64,000 bases of DNA from Rhodobacteraceae bacterium HIMB11 (GCA_000472185.1 AVDB01000012.1:1-64000), one strand, 5' to 3'; numbered from the stretch's first letter, positions 26,921 to 36,868 are shown. Notes: a model not told the origin generated them from the sequence alone. Made by a program: numbers and translations.

Positions 26921-27784
26921 ATGCAGTCGAATACACGCCTTGGTATTCTGTACATGGTGGCAACCACATTCGTGTTTGCACTACAAGATGGGTTTTCTCA
27001 GTACCTAAGCAGCACCTACAACGTTTATTTGGTGGTGATGATCCGATACTGGTTCTTTGCGGCCTTTGTCATTGCAATCACGGCCCGTCGGCCGGGCGGT
27101 ATTCAAGCCGCACTCAAACCCAGATACCCAATTTTGCAGATCCTGCGCGGCACAATATTGGCGATTGAAATTTGTGTCATGGTGACGGCATTCACAATAT
27201 TAGGGCTGATCGAAAGCCATGCAGTGTTTGCATGCTATCCATTGTTGGTCGCAGCCTTATCAGGGCCCATTTTGGGCGAAGGAGTCGGATGGCGACGCTG
27301 GGCGGCAATCTTTGTTGGATTTATCGGCGTACTTATCATTCTTGAACCGGGCTATGCCGTATTTTCACCAGCGGCTGTGATCCCCCTGATCTCGGCATTC
27401 ATGTTCGCACTTTATGGATTGATGACGCGATATGTGGCACGTGGGGACAGCGCGGCCACATCCTTTTTCTGGACAGGGATAGTTGGCGTTGTCGTTATGA
27501 CGATAGTCGGTATAGGAAACTGGCAACCCATGACACATACGGACTACGGATGGATGGCAATATTATGCGTGCTGGGCGCGTTGGGTCATTACCTGTTGAT
27601 CAAATGTTTCGAAGTGGCAGAGGCGAGCTCTGTGCAACCTTTTGCCTATTTGCAATTGGTCTTTGCCTCGGGAATAGGCATGTGGTTTTTTGACGAAACA
27701 TTAGAGTTACATGTCGCAATTGGGGCCGTGATTGTTGTGTCCGCCGGCCTGTTCACATTATGGCGCGCGCAGCGACAGGCTTGA
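26921..27784 (+). CDS. EamA/DMT family transporter
   Basis: A 287-residue membrane protein with ten predicted helices formed by two EamA repeats (first about 5-140, second about 150-285). Substrate is unknown; the family exports metabolites or takes up small compounds. Its end overlaps the 3' end of the convergent lytic transglycosylase gene by 27 nt. It probably shares a transcript with mnmD. Confidence 0.85.
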   Translation: MQSNTRLGILYMVATTFVFALQDGFSQYLSSTYNVYLVVMIRYWFFAAFVIAITARRPGGIQAALKPRYPILQILRGTILAIEICVMVTAFTILGLIESHAVFACYPLLVAALSGPILGEGVGWRRWAAIFVGFIGVLIILEPGYAVFSPAAVIPLISAFMFALYGLMTRYVARGDSAATSFFWTGIVGVVVMTIVGIGNWQPMTHTDYGWMAILCVLGALGHYLLIKCFEVAEASSVQPFAYLQLVFASGIGMWFFDETLELHVAIGAVIVVSAGLFTLWRAQRQA

Positions 27785-29704
27785 TCCCTTTAGCATGGCT
27801 TCAAAGCTTGTGGGAGCAATGGGTTTCCCAAGCCGCGCCTGATAAATTGGCAGGCTTTCTGTAACGCGCATGATGTAATTGCGCGTTTCTTGGAATGGGG
27901 CCATTTCGATCCAATCGATGACATCCACCGCATCCTTGCGTGGATCCCCCATCAGTTCGATCCAACGATCCGCCCTTGATGGTCCGGCGTTATAGGCAAC
28001 CGACATCAACACAGGGTTTCCGCCATATCGTTCGGCCAACTCTTCTAAATAGGTGATGCCGATGCGTGCATTATAGGCCCAATCGGTTTCCAAACGCTTC
28101 TGCGAGTATCTAAGCCCAACGCGATCCGCCATTTCCTTGGCCGTTTTGGGCATGACTTGCATCAAACCACGTGCGCCGACTGGTGAAATCACATAGGGGT
28201 CAAATTCGCTTTCACGGCGCGCAATGGCTAGCACCAATTCGGATGGCACGCGCGCGGGCATTCGTGCAACTGGATGCAACGCATAGTATGATCGCACAAA
28301 CGTCTTGCCCATCGATGCCTGTCGTTTACCCAACATAACCAAAACATGTGGTTTGCGTAATTCCTCCAAAAAATCATTCAATTTGTGAACATCGTCGGTG
28401 TCGAGTGTTTCGGAAAGATGTGTAATAAACCGTTCACCCAGTGGATTTTGATTTGCGGAAAACAGCAATATCGCTGCATGTAGGACGGAGCTATTTACAA
28501 AACTTGCATCTCGCCAATCTGGCAACTCTCTCCAAGTTAGAAAGTTGGATGGCATGGGCATGTTTGCTTTTTCTGCACTTAGAAGACCATAAAAACTGCT
28601 CTGATACTTTGCCCCGTTTTGATAGGCAGAGAGTGCTGCGTCCTTATTCCCTGATGCAGCATGCGCACGTCCCAACCAGTAATATGCGCGACCAAGAGAA
28701 ATGGGCGTATCAACCGCGGACAGAAAATTCGTGAAATGTTGAACCGCACGTTTTGGATCATTTAGCCGACGTAAGGCTGCAAAACCTGCCAACCACTCTA
28801 ATTTAGCATAGCTGGACCCCTCGGCGATATGATGGTTGGCCGCTAATGTGTAGGCTTGTTTGTTTTTGCCGTCGAACAACAGATCGCGGACAATACGGAT
28901 ACGCGCATTGGCCCAGCGTTCGGATTGCCCCAATCGACTGGCACTCGCGCTCGAAACACTCAGCAGATCAATTGCGCTATCTCGAAATCCATTTTTCAAA
29001 CGCCATTCAAATCTGGCGTGATTCAACACGGGGTGATTACCCAGCGTGTTTGGAACCGCATTTATCAATGCCGTGACGCCCTCTTGCCCGTTTCGCAATG
29101 CAATTCGCGCACGCAACAATGCGGACAGGTCGGCCCCCACCAATTGCTCTAACTGTTGCGCCGAGGCATGTTCATCCATCCACAACATTTCAATCAAGCG
29201 CAACTCATGCAGAGGCGCCAGTACCGAACCAAAAGCAGACAAAAATGCATCTTGTTGAGGCGCTTTCAGAGGAAGCGTAATCCAAGCATTTTGCGCAACC
29301 AACGCGGCTTTGTTACCTTGCCCATCATTGGATAATGCCAACGCGTAGGCAAGTGCACCGGCACCCGTTTGGGGGGCGGAGTTTTCAAAGTATGTTAGGA
29401 TTGTTTGATCGCTTGCGTCGCTTAACGCAACTTCGGATTGCTTCCGCAAGTAGGGCAATCCAGGCCAAACTTCATTCCTTTCCAAAAACGTAATCGCCTC
29501 TTGCACGGTGCCCTGTCCAGCGCGCAAACGATGCCATTCAATGATGTCCCGTGCGACCGCGCCATCACTTTGCGCAAGGCGTAATGCGTCCCCCCAATTT
29601 CCTACATTCATTTCGGAAATTGCGCGTTCCAACGCACGCTCGTCTGCCCACAGGGTCGAAACCGCAGACGAAAGCATAAGAAAAATACATAATACTCGGA
29701 ACAT
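27758..29704 (-). CDS. Soluble lytic murein transglycosylase
   Basis: A 648-residue periplasmic enzyme of the Slt70 type that cleaves glycan strands to 1,6-anhydromuramyl products. The ATG at 29704 gives a signal peptide (MFRVLCIFLMLSSAVSTLWA). The next ~430 residues are helical TPR-like superhelix. The catalytic SLT domain starts near 490: ARRESEFDPYVISPVGARG holds the catalytic Glu, then LMQVMPKTAKEMA and a SVAYNAGPSRADRW block. Start codons upstream add residues before the signal peptide and are disfavoured. Confidence 0.92.
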   Translation of the reverse strand: MFRVLCIFLMLSSAVSTLWADERALERAISEMNVGNWGDALRLAQSDGAVARDIIEWHRLRAGQGTVQEAITFLERNEVWPGLPYLRKQSEVALSDASDQTILTYFENSAPQTGAGALAYALALSNDGQGNKAALVAQNAWITLPLKAPQQDAFLSAFGSVLAPLHELRLIEMLWMDEHASAQQLEQLVGADLSALLRARIALRNGQEGVTALINAVPNTLGNHPVLNHARFEWRLKNGFRDSAIDLLSVSSASASRLGQSERWANARIRIVRDLLFDGKNKQAYTLAANHHIAEGSSYAKLEWLAGFAALRRLNDPKRAVQHFTNFLSAVDTPISLGRAYYWLGRAHAASGNKDAALSAYQNGAKYQSSFYGLLSAEKANMPMPSNFLTWRELPDWRDASFVNSSVLHAAILLFSANQNPLGERFITHLSETLDTDDVHKLNDFLEELRKPHVLVMLGKRQASMGKTFVRSYYALHPVARMPARVPSELVLAIARRESEFDPYVISPVGARGLMQVMPKTAKEMADRVGLRYSQKRLETDWAYNARIGITYLEELAERYGGNPVLMSVAYNAGPSRADRWIELMGDPRKDAVDVIDWIEMAPFQETRNYIMRVTESLPIYQARLGKPIAPTSFEAMLKGSSLSLRAP

Positions 29705-29846
29705 GACTTGCAATTTCAACTCATTGGCTGGATAGGTACCCATAGCTTATGTCACATAACTCAGGCATCAAGTCACGGTTTCCTTATCTGCAAGAAACCG
29801 CTTTATTCATCCGGGCCCTGCCCGCCAAACACGAAAGGAGCGTGTC

Positions 29847-30722
29847 ATGTTAAAAGGCTCAATGCCAGCTTTGATCACGCCGTTCAAAGACGGCGCTGTG
29901 GATCTGGATACACTCAAAAAATTGGTCGATTGGCACATTGACCAAGGAAGCCATGGATTGGTTCCCGTCGGAACAACAGGCGAAAGCCCGACCCTAACTC
30001 ATGATGAACATGAATTGGTCGTCGAAACTGTGGTTACAGCCGCGGCGGGACGCGTTCCTGTCGTTGCAGGCGCAGGATCAAACAACACGGCAGAGGCATT
30101 GCGATTCGTTGAGCATGCGAAAAAAGTCGGTGCGGATGCCGCACTTGTCGTGACACCATATTACAACAAACCGACACAGGCAGGCTTGATCGCGCATTTT
30201 GGGGCGCTTGCAAATTCATCTGATCTACCAATCGTTATTTATAACATTCCGGGCCGTTCAGTTGTTGATATGTCACCAGAAACGATGGGCGCCTTGGCAA
30301 AGCTGCCCAATATCATCGGCGTCAAGGACGCAACTGGTGATTTGGCGCGCGTTTGCGATCAACGCATGACGTGCGGTGCAGACTTCCTTCAAATTTCGGG
30401 TGAGGACGCAACGGCACACGGGTTCAATGCCCAAGGTGGTGTTGGCTGTATTTCTGTAACTGCAAATGTTGCCCCAGCGTTGTGCGCACAAATGCAAGAG
30501 GCAACTTTGCGTGGGGATTATGCCGCTGCACTTGAATTACAGGATCGTTTGATGCCACTGCATAAGGCGATTTTCACCGAACCCGGTCTGGTCGGGGCAA
30601 AATACGCAATGTCAGAATTGGGATTATGTTCTGATGAAGTGCGTTTGCCGCTTGTCCCACTGACAGACGGAACCAAGGCAAAGGTTCGCGATGCACTGCG
30701 TCATGCGAGTTTGCTGAACTGA
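29847..30722 (+). CDS. dapA: 4-hydroxy-tetrahydrodipicolinate synthase
   Basis: A 291-residue TIM-barrel lyase condensing pyruvate with aspartate semialdehyde in the diaminopimelate/lysine pathway. Schiff-base Lys160 is in [10 protein letters not shown], the catalytic Tyr132 is in VIYNIPGR, and the Thr pair of GTTGE is at 43-44. Length is standard and the start has a GAAAGGAG site. A strong terminator follows, so it appears to be a single-gene unit. Confidence 0.96.
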   Translation: MLKGSMPALITPFKDGAVDLDTLKKLVDWHIDQGSHGLVPVGTTGESPTLTHDEHELVVETVVTAAAGRVPVVAGAGSNNTAEALRFVEHAKKVGADAALVVTPYYNKPTQAGLIAHFGALANSSDLPIVIYNIPGRSVVDMSPETMGALAKLPNIIGVKDATGDLARVCDQRMTCGADFLQISGEDATAHGFNAQGGVGCISVTANVAPALCAQMQEATLRGDYAAALELQDRLMPLHKAIFTEPGLVGAKYAMSELGLCSDEVRLPLVPLTDGTKAKVRDALRHASLLN

Positions 30723-30742
30723 TACTAGATCAAATTAAAAAT

Positions 30743-30771
30743 TCAAGGCGCGTTTCACGCGCCTTTTTTAT
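30743..30771 (+). terminator. Rho-independent terminator of dapA
   Basis: Perfect 8-bp stem AAGGCGCG (30745-30752) and CGCGCCTT (30758-30765), then TTTTT on the plus strand. It ends at the convergent puuD stop codon. Confidence 0.92.
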
Positions 30772-32021
30772 TTCAACGCTAACGATAAAGGCATAGTGTC
30801 CATCGCATTGCGATACCATTGCCTGATCAACAAACGTTCATCCTCTTCCATCCAAGATACATTTGCGGGCGGCATCGCGTGACTAACCCCTGACTGTAAA
30901 TAGATAGCCTTGGCATGTTGGGTAATGTCCGCGGTGGTTTCTAAAAACACATGTTTGGGCGCGCGACGAATTCCAACATAGACGGGTTCACGTGCATGAC
31001 ACATGGAACATCTGCCCATAACAATGTCTTGGGCCTCATCAAAACCAACTGCGGTCGCAAAGATATCCTGCCGCGCAGATAGTTCACTCGTCTCTAAATC
31101 ATCCTGATGCAGGGGTGCAGTGGACAGCCACATAACCAGAATGAACAAAATAATGGTCGCGGGCCATGTCCAAATTGGGTTTCCCCGACGCGCGTGAAGT
31201 GAATTAAAATAATGGCGGATGGTCACCCCCATGAGGAACACCAACGCCGCGATGATCCAATTATACTCGCTCGCAAATGCAAGCGGATAGTGATTGGACA
31301 GCATAAAGAAGATGACGGGCAACGTCAGGTAATTGTTGTGGGTCGAACGTAACTTGGCGATTTTCCCGTATTTTGGATCGGGTGCGCGGCCTGCAATCAA
31401 ATCCGCGACAACGATTTTCTGAGTAGGGATGATAATGAAAAAGACGTTTGCTGACATGATTGTCGCCGTAAACGCACCCAGATGCAGAAGTGTGGCACGC
31501 CCAGTAAATACCTGATTATACCCCCACCCCATGACGACCAACAAAACAAATAGCAGAACCATCAACAAGGTTGGTGTTTCGCCCAAGGGGGATTTGCACA
31601 ATTGATCGTAAACAATCCAACCAAATGCCAATGATCCAGCGGAAATCAAAATCCCCTGAAACAGGGACAAATCGGTTTTGCTGGCATCAACCAAATACAG
31701 CTCACCACCCGCCCAATAAACAATCATCAATAGCGCGGCGCCAGAAAGCCATGTGGAATAACTTTCCCATTTAAACCATGTCAAATGCTCTGGCATACGT
31801 TCAGGGGCGACTAAGTATTTGCGGATGTGGTAAAAGCCGCCGCCATGCACTTGCCACTCTTCCCCATGCGCGCCTTTGGGCAAATCTGGCGCTTGGCGTA
31901 ATCCCAAATCCAATGCGATGAAATAGAACGATGAACCGATCCACGCGATTGCCGTGATCACATGCAGCCAGCGCACCGCAAATGCCAGCCAATCCCACAT
32001 AATCGTCAATTCGTATGCCAT
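30768..32021 (-). CDS. puuD: Membrane-bound urate hydroxylase PuuD with cytochrome c domain
   Basis: A 417-residue protein with about eight membrane helices followed by a C-terminal cytochrome c domain (heme motif CSMCH). This is the membrane urate oxidase that turns urate into 5-hydroxyisourate and passes electrons to the respiratory chain instead of making peroxide. The N-terminus MAYELTIMWDWLAFAVRWLHV and the HGGGFYHIRKY block are typical. The ATG at 32021 fits the family; 41 upstream residues would run into the promoter region. It is divergent from a LysR gene and is the first step of the purine island. Confidence 0.93.
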   Translation of the reverse strand: MAYELTIMWDWLAFAVRWLHVITAIAWIGSSFYFIALDLGLRQAPDLPKGAHGEEWQVHGGGFYHIRKYLVAPERMPEHLTWFKWESYSTWLSGAALLMIVYWAGGELYLVDASKTDLSLFQGILISAGSLAFGWIVYDQLCKSPLGETPTLLMVLLFVLLVVMGWGYNQVFTGRATLLHLGAFTATIMSANVFFIIIPTQKIVVADLIAGRAPDPKYGKIAKLRSTHNNYLTLPVIFFMLSNHYPLAFASEYNWIIAALVFLMGVTIRHYFNSLHARRGNPIWTWPATIILFILVMWLSTAPLHQDDLETSELSARQDIFATAVGFDEAQDIVMGRCSMCHAREPVYVGIRRAPKHVFLETTADITQHAKAIYLQSGVSHAMPPANVSWMEEDERLLIRQWYRNAMDTMPLSLALK

Positions 32022-32067
32022 TACTTTGCCCTTGGTCTTTGCGTCTGACGCGAAACTATCGTTGTTT

Positions 32068-32095
32068 GTGATTTTCTTGTATTGTAGAAAATACC
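32068..32095. promoter_or_regulatory. Dyad operator candidate in the puuD/lysR divergent region
   Basis: The inverted repeat ATTTTC-N10-GAAAAT (32071-32092) lies in the 100-nt space between puuD and the LysR-type gene, 30 nt before the regulator's start. A dyad of this spacing matches the T-N11-A type of LysR-family sites, so it is a candidate autoregulatory and puuD-controlling operator. Confidence 0.55.
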
Positions 32096-32121
32096 CAATC
32101 TGTTTCAAGAAAATCGGAATA

Positions 32122-33027
32122 ATGTCGTACTTTGATAATATCAAAACCTTTATCCGCGTCTATGAACTCGGCTCGATGTCAGCGGCCGCGCGTGATCAGC
32201 GCATTTCGCCTGCTGTAGCCTCGGCGCGCATTTCGCAACTAGAGGAACATCTCAGCGTTCGTTTGTTTCAGCGTACCACGCGTATGCTGCATCCTACGGA
32301 ACAGGGTAAACTGTTCTATTCTGGTGCAACTCGCGTTTTGGAAGCGGTAGAAGATGCCGAAGCCGCGGTGCAGGATATCACCCAAAACCCGCGCGGCACG
32401 CTATATGTGGCAGCCCCACTTGGCATTGGACGGCGTTTAATTGCTCCTGCGATTCCAATGTTCAAAAAACAATTCCCATTGATCGACATTCGCTTACGCC
32501 TGTCTGATCGACGTGTGGATGTTTTGGTAGAAGGTTTGGATTTGGCGTTCTTCTTGGGCAATCCCGAAGACTCGACGCTAAAAATGCGCAAATTTGCGAA
32601 TTGCGCGCGTTTATTATGCGCAGCACCTGAATACATCGCCGCGCGTGGTGCACCCGAAAACGTGTCCGCCTTAACCGATGGATCACACGATTGCCTGAAC
32701 CTTCGCTTCCCAGGCGCATCTGAATTTCAGTGGCCTCTCATTCTCGACGGCACGGTACAGCGTATCGCAGTCAAGGGACCCTATGAAAGTGACGACGGAG
32801 ACGTCCTAACCAATTGGGCCCTAGAAGGTCATGGAATTGTTTTAAAACCCTTTTTCGAAGTTCAAGAACATTTGAACAGCGGCCAATTGGTTCCTGTCCT
32901 GACAAGCATTGCGCCAACAGATGTGCAAATGGGATGCCTCTATCCGCATCGCAAGCGACAAGACCCCAAAACACGACACTTCATGGATTTCATGGCCCAG
33001 CACATTACGACCGCGCTTCAGGAATAA
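32122..33027 (+). CDS. LysR family transcriptional regulator
   Basis: A 301-residue LysR regulator. The N-terminal winged helix-turn-helix (MSYFDNIKTFIRVYELGSMS ... AVASARISQLEEHLSVRLFQRTTR) spans about residues 1-60, followed by the periplasmic-binding-like effector domain. The start at 32122 excludes 56 upstream residues that lie in the promoter region. Its place between puuD and the other urate genes suggests it responds to urate or a breakdown product (inference). Confidence 0.92.
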   Translation: MSYFDNIKTFIRVYELGSMSAAARDQRISPAVASARISQLEEHLSVRLFQRTTRMLHPTEQGKLFYSGATRVLEAVEDAEAAVQDITQNPRGTLYVAAPLGIGRRLIAPAIPMFKKQFPLIDIRLRLSDRRVDVLVEGLDLAFFLGNPEDSTLKMRKFANCARLLCAAPEYIAARGAPENVSALTDGSHDCLNLRFPGASEFQWPLILDGTVQRIAVKGPYESDDGDVLTNWALEGHGIVLKPFFEVQEHLNSGQLVPVLTSIAPTDVQMGCLYPHRKRQDPKTRHFMDFMAQHITTALQE

Positions 33028-33381
33028 TCAACTGCCCCGATAGGTGGAGTATCCATAGGGCGATAATAACAATGGCACGTGATAGTGATCGTTTAGCGCC
33101 ATCCCAAAGTGGATTGGAATAACGTCCAAGAATTTGGGGTCTGGCCCCGCCTGCCCTGTTGCCAAAAGATAATCACCAGCATGAAACACCAATTCATACT
33201 GCCCCAATTCAAACTGCGATGCAGGCAGGATTTGTTGATCCGTGCGCCCATCTGCGTTCGTTTCCAAACTGATCACATGTTCGCGCACATCCCCATTAAT
33301 ACGATACAAATCAATCTTAAGTCCCGCCGCGGGACATCCACGCGCTGTATCCAGAACATGTGTTGTTAAAAAACCTGACAT
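33028..33381 (-). CDS. uraH: Hydroxyisourate hydrolase
   Basis: A 117-residue transthyretin-like enzyme hydrolysing 5-hydroxyisourate to OHCU. The start [15 protein letters not shown] and the C-terminal tetrapeptide YRGS, diagnostic of HIU hydrolases rather than transthyretins, are both present. The ATG at 33381 is preferred over a TTG four codons upstream. It has no leader peptide in this start choice, so it should be cytosolic. It ends right beside the convergent LysR gene. Confidence 0.94.
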   Translation of the reverse strand: MSGFLTTHVLDTARGCPAAGLKIDLYRINGDVREHVISLETNADGRTDQQILPASQFELGQYELVFHAGDYLLATGQAGPDPKFLDVIPIHFGMALNDHYHVPLLLSPYGYSTYRGS

Positions 33382-33530
33382 CGTCGTCCCCAAGCTGTTT
33401 GGGATAGTATTTCGTCTGTTCGACGCATGATCAACAACAATCCGAACACCAAAACAGTTTCAAAAATAATTTGAAAGGCAAACGAATTTTGCGAAAGTAC
33501 AAGGGAGTGGAACACAGCGAGGGAAACACC

Positions 33531-34946
33531 ATGATACGTTACGAACGGGACATGCTGGGGTATGGAGCGACACCGCCAAATGCAAACTGGCCCAATCAGG
33601 CGCGCATCGCGGTGCAATTCGTGATCAATTATGAAGAAGGTGGCGAAAATTGCATCCTGCACGGGGACGAGGGATCAGAAGCGTTCTTGTCTGAAATTGT
33701 TGGTGCGGCTTCGTGGCCTGATCAACGTCACTGGAATATGGAAAGCATCTATGAATACGGCGCACGCGCTGGCTTTTGGCGTTTGCATCGACTTTTCACT
33801 GAACTGAATATTCCCGCGACCGTTTATGGTGTCGCAACCGCACTTGCTCGTTCTCCTGTTCAGGTGCGCGCGATGCAGGATGCAGGTTGGGAAATTGCCA
33901 GTCACGGTTTGAAATGGGTTGAGCATAAGGACATGCCCAAAGAAGAAGAGCGCGCCCAAATTCAACAAGCAATCACGCTGCACACCGAAGTCACAGGCGA
34001 ACGACCCTACGGGTGGTACACAGGGCGATGTTCGGAAAATACAGTCGCGCTGGTCGCCGAAGACGGTGGATTTGATTATATCTCTGACACCTATGCAGAT
34101 GATCTTCCGTATTGGATGACACTTGAAGGGCGGGATCAGTTGATTATTCCATACACGCTGGATGCAAATGACATGCGCTTTGCAACGCCCCAAGGGTTCA
34201 ATTCAGGCGATCAATTTTTTCAATATTTGAAGGACAGCTTTGATGCCCTTTATGCCGAAGGCGCGGGCGGACAGCCAAAAATGATGTCCATTGGGCTTCA
34301 TTGTCGCTTGATCGGTCGGCCGGGTCGCGTGATGGCCTTACGCCGTTTTATGGCGTATGCGCAAGCAAAAGAGGGCGTTTGGTTCGCAACCCGCCGCGAT
34401 ATTGCAAAACACTGGATCGAAAATCACCCGCCTGTTCATTTTGATCGACCCAGTCAAATGTCACGCAAAAAATTCGTTGAAACATATGGTTCAATTTTTG
34501 AGCATTCCGCATGGGTTGCCGAGGGCGCATATGATGGTGAACTGGGTGCTGCACATGACTGCGCCATCGGGTTACACAACGCAATGGCACGGGCTTTCAG
34601 ACGCGCAGATCACAAGGATCGCTTGGCCGTTTTGCGCGCGCACCCTGATCTGGCTGGCAAATTGGCCGCGGCCAAACGCCTGACCAAAGAAAGCACATCA
34701 GAACAAGCCTCGGCAGGCCTAGACGCATTGACAGATGAAGAGCGGGCGAAGTTCCAAGAACTGAACACACAATACGTGAAAAAGCATGGCTTCCCCTTCA
34801 TTATCGCCGTTAGGGATCACAGCAAGCAAGGCATTTTGCATGCGTTTGAGCGTAGAATTGGCAACGCCACCGAGATTGAATTTGAGGAAGCTTGCAAACA
34901 AGTCGAACGGATCGCAGAGCTGAGATTAAGTGAGATCCTACCATGA
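33531..34946 (+). CDS. Fused allantoinase (PuuE) and OHCU decarboxylase (UraD)
   Basis: A 471-residue two-domain protein. Residues ~1-305 are a polysaccharide-deacetylase-fold allantoinase of the PuuE type (YERDMLGYGATPPNANWPN, NYEEGGENCILHGD, ASHGLKWVEHKDM). Residues ~310-471 are UraD (MSRKKFVETYGSIFEHSAWVAE, LRAHPDLAGKLA, LNTQYVKKHGFPFIIAVR), which decarboxylates OHCU to S-allantoin. The fused protein thus performs two consecutive steps, decarboxylation then ring opening to allantoate. The ATG at 33531 has a GAGGG site. Its stop overlaps the allA start (ATGA). Confidence 0.93.
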   Translation: MIRYERDMLGYGATPPNANWPNQARIAVQFVINYEEGGENCILHGDEGSEAFLSEIVGAASWPDQRHWNMESIYEYGARAGFWRLHRLFTELNIPATVYGVATALARSPVQVRAMQDAGWEIASHGLKWVEHKDMPKEEERAQIQQAITLHTEVTGERPYGWYTGRCSENTVALVAEDGGFDYISDTYADDLPYWMTLEGRDQLIIPYTLDANDMRFATPQGFNSGDQFFQYLKDSFDALYAEGAGGQPKMMSIGLHCRLIGRPGRVMALRRFMAYAQAKEGVWFATRRDIAKHWIENHPPVHFDRPSQMSRKKFVETYGSIFEHSAWVAEGAYDGELGAAHDCAIGLHNAMARAFRRADHKDRLAVLRAHPDLAGKLAAAKRLTKESTSEQASAGLDALTDEERAKFQELNTQYVKKHGFPFIIAVRDHSKQGILHAFERRIGNATEIEFEEACKQVERIAELRLSEILP

Positions 34947-35434
34947 GTATGGAAATCATCATCGAACCTCTTACCGCCAAGGCATTCGCCCCATTTGGTG
35001 AAATTTTAGAAGCGGCTGGGACACCTGATAAAATCATAAATCAGGGCATGTGTGGCCGACATCATGACCTTGCCAAACTGGATTTTGTTAATGGGCGTGC
35101 GGGGATCAGTATATTTGATGCCCAAGTTCGATCGCTGCCTTATGAACTGACGATGATGGAGCGCCATCCAGAAGGATCACAAGCCTTTGTCCCAATGTCG
35201 TATTTTCCATTCCTGATCATAGTTGCGGGAGATGCGAATAGCACTCCAGGCAGACCACGTGCCTTTCTATCGAATGTGGGTCAGGGCATCAATTTTCACC
35301 GCAATACATGGCATGGTGTTTTGACACCGCTACATGCACCAGGCCTTTTCTGCGTCATAGATCGGATAGGAGAAGGTGCAAATCTAGAAGAGTTTTTCTT
35401 TGACACACCATATGTAGTTGTATCAAAATCTTAG
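34943..35434 (+). CDS. allA: Ureidoglycolate lyase
   Basis: A 163-residue cupin-like AllA that splits ureidoglycolate into glyoxylate and urea. Family landmarks are LTAKAFAPFGEIL, the MMERHPEGSQAFVPM block and the FHRNTWHGVLTPL motif with likely metal or substrate histidines. It is translationally coupled to the PuuE-UraD fusion. Confidence 0.93.
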   Translation: MSMEIIIEPLTAKAFAPFGEILEAAGTPDKIINQGMCGRHHDLAKLDFVNGRAGISIFDAQVRSLPYELTMMERHPEGSQAFVPMSYFPFLIIVAGDANSTPGRPRAFLSNVGQGINFHRNTWHGVLTPLHAPGLFCVIDRIGEGANLEEFFFDTPYVVVSKS

Positions 35435-35493
35435 CAATTCGCCCGAAAAAGAGGTGGAACGCATAAATAACAGTCAATCAGGGGAGACTTATT

Positions 35494-36816
35494 ATGACTG
35501 ATAAAGCAATGGGAGCGTATAGCGATCCCAACTCAATGCCGCCTATGGGTCAGGCGGTACCACTTGGTCTGCAACACGTTTTGGCGATGTTTGCATCAAA
35601 CGTTACGCCTTCAATCATCGTGGCTGGAGCAGCGGGACTAGCTTTTGGCAGCGCTGAACAGATTTATCTAATTCAGATGGCCATGCTGTTTGCAGGGGTT
35701 GCAACGATTTTCCAAACAATGGGCTTTGGTCCAGTGGGCGCACGCATGCCAATCATGCAAGGTACCAGCTTTGCCTTTGTTGGTGTGTTGGCTGGTATTT
35801 CGGCAACCCAAGGATTGGGCGTTGCCCTGACTTCGTGTATCATCGGCGGTCTTATACACTTTGCACTAGGTTCTGTGATCGGACGCATCCGGTTTCTTTT
35901 CCCGCCACTTGTCACAGGTTTGGTGATTTTGGCGATTGGTCTTTATTTGATCCCAGTGGGTATCAAATACGCCGCAGGTGGCGCTGCTGATTTCCAAATG
36001 GCGGCCGAAAGCTTTGGCTCACTGAAACACTGGACCGTCGCACTGACGGTAATCGTTGTGGCATTGTTGTTTAAGTTTAAGACTTCTGGCGCACTTTCAA
36101 ATGCAGCGATCCTTATCGGTTTGCTTGCGGGCTACGCAGTTGCCGCAATGTTGGGCATGGTCAGCCTTGCGGGTTTCCAAAAAGCAAGCTGGGTTACAAG
36201 CATTCAGGTCCTACCATACGGCTTTGAATTCAGCTTGGGTGCAGTTATTGCGGTCACATTGGTGTCAATCGTGTCTGCCGTTGAAACGGTTGGCGATGCA
36301 TCAGCAACAGCAAAAGCAGGCGCAGGACGCGATGCAACCGACGAAGAAATCGCGGGCGCAACATATGCGGACGGCCTGGGGACCGCGGTCGCGGGCGTCT
36401 TTGGCGGTTTGCCAAACACATCCTTTAGCCAGAACGTCGGCATTGTCGGAATGACTGGTGTAATGAGCCGTCACGTTGTCACCATTGCTGGTGTCATCTT
36501 GGTAATCTGTGGTTTGCTACCAAAAATTGGTGCGCTGATTGCGTCAATGCCTCTACCTGTTTTAGGCGGTGGAGTGATCGTTATGTTCGGCATGGTTGCC
36601 GCCGCTGGCATGAATGTTTTGTCAGAAGTAAAAATGACACGACGCAACATGGTAATCATCGCGATTTCATTGACTGCGGGTCTTGGTTTGAACCTTGTTC
36701 CAACGGCTGTTCAGTATCTTCCTGGTATTTGGAAAACGCTTGCGACTTCTGCTGTTGCGCCAACGGCTTTCCTTGCCATTGTGCTGAACCAAATCCTACC
36801 AGAGGATATGGAATAA
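35494..36816 (+). CDS. NCS2 family nucleobase:cation symporter, probable urate/xanthine permease
   Basis: A 440-residue inner-membrane symporter with about 12-14 helices. The NCS2 signature QNVGIVGMTGVMSR is intact. Position at the end of the urate degradation genes points to urate or xanthine uptake (inference). A GGGGAG site precedes the ATG and a strong terminator follows the stop. Confidence 0.9.
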   Translation: MTDKAMGAYSDPNSMPPMGQAVPLGLQHVLAMFASNVTPSIIVAGAAGLAFGSAEQIYLIQMAMLFAGVATIFQTMGFGPVGARMPIMQGTSFAFVGVLAGISATQGLGVALTSCIIGGLIHFALGSVIGRIRFLFPPLVTGLVILAIGLYLIPVGIKYAAGGAADFQMAAESFGSLKHWTVALTVIVVALLFKFKTSGALSNAAILIGLLAGYAVAAMLGMVSLAGFQKASWVTSIQVLPYGFEFSLGAVIAVTLVSIVSAVETVGDASATAKAGAGRDATDEEIAGATYADGLGTAVAGVFGGLPNTSFSQNVGIVGMTGVMSRHVVTIAGVILVICGLLPKIGALIASMPLPVLGGGVIVMFGMVAAAGMNVLSEVKMTRRNMVIIAISLTAGLGLNLVPTAVQYLPGIWKTLATSAVAPTAFLAIVLNQILPEDME

Positions 36817-36839
36817 ACCATTTTAACAATCCAACTATC

Positions 36840-36868
36840 AGGCCCCGCACCACGCGGGGTTTTTTTCT
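36840..36868 (+). terminator. Rho-independent terminator of the purine permease operon
   Basis: Stem CCCCGC (36843-36848) and GCGGGG (36854-36859), then an uninterrupted T run. It closes the puuE-uraD/allA/permease unit. Confidence 0.92.
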
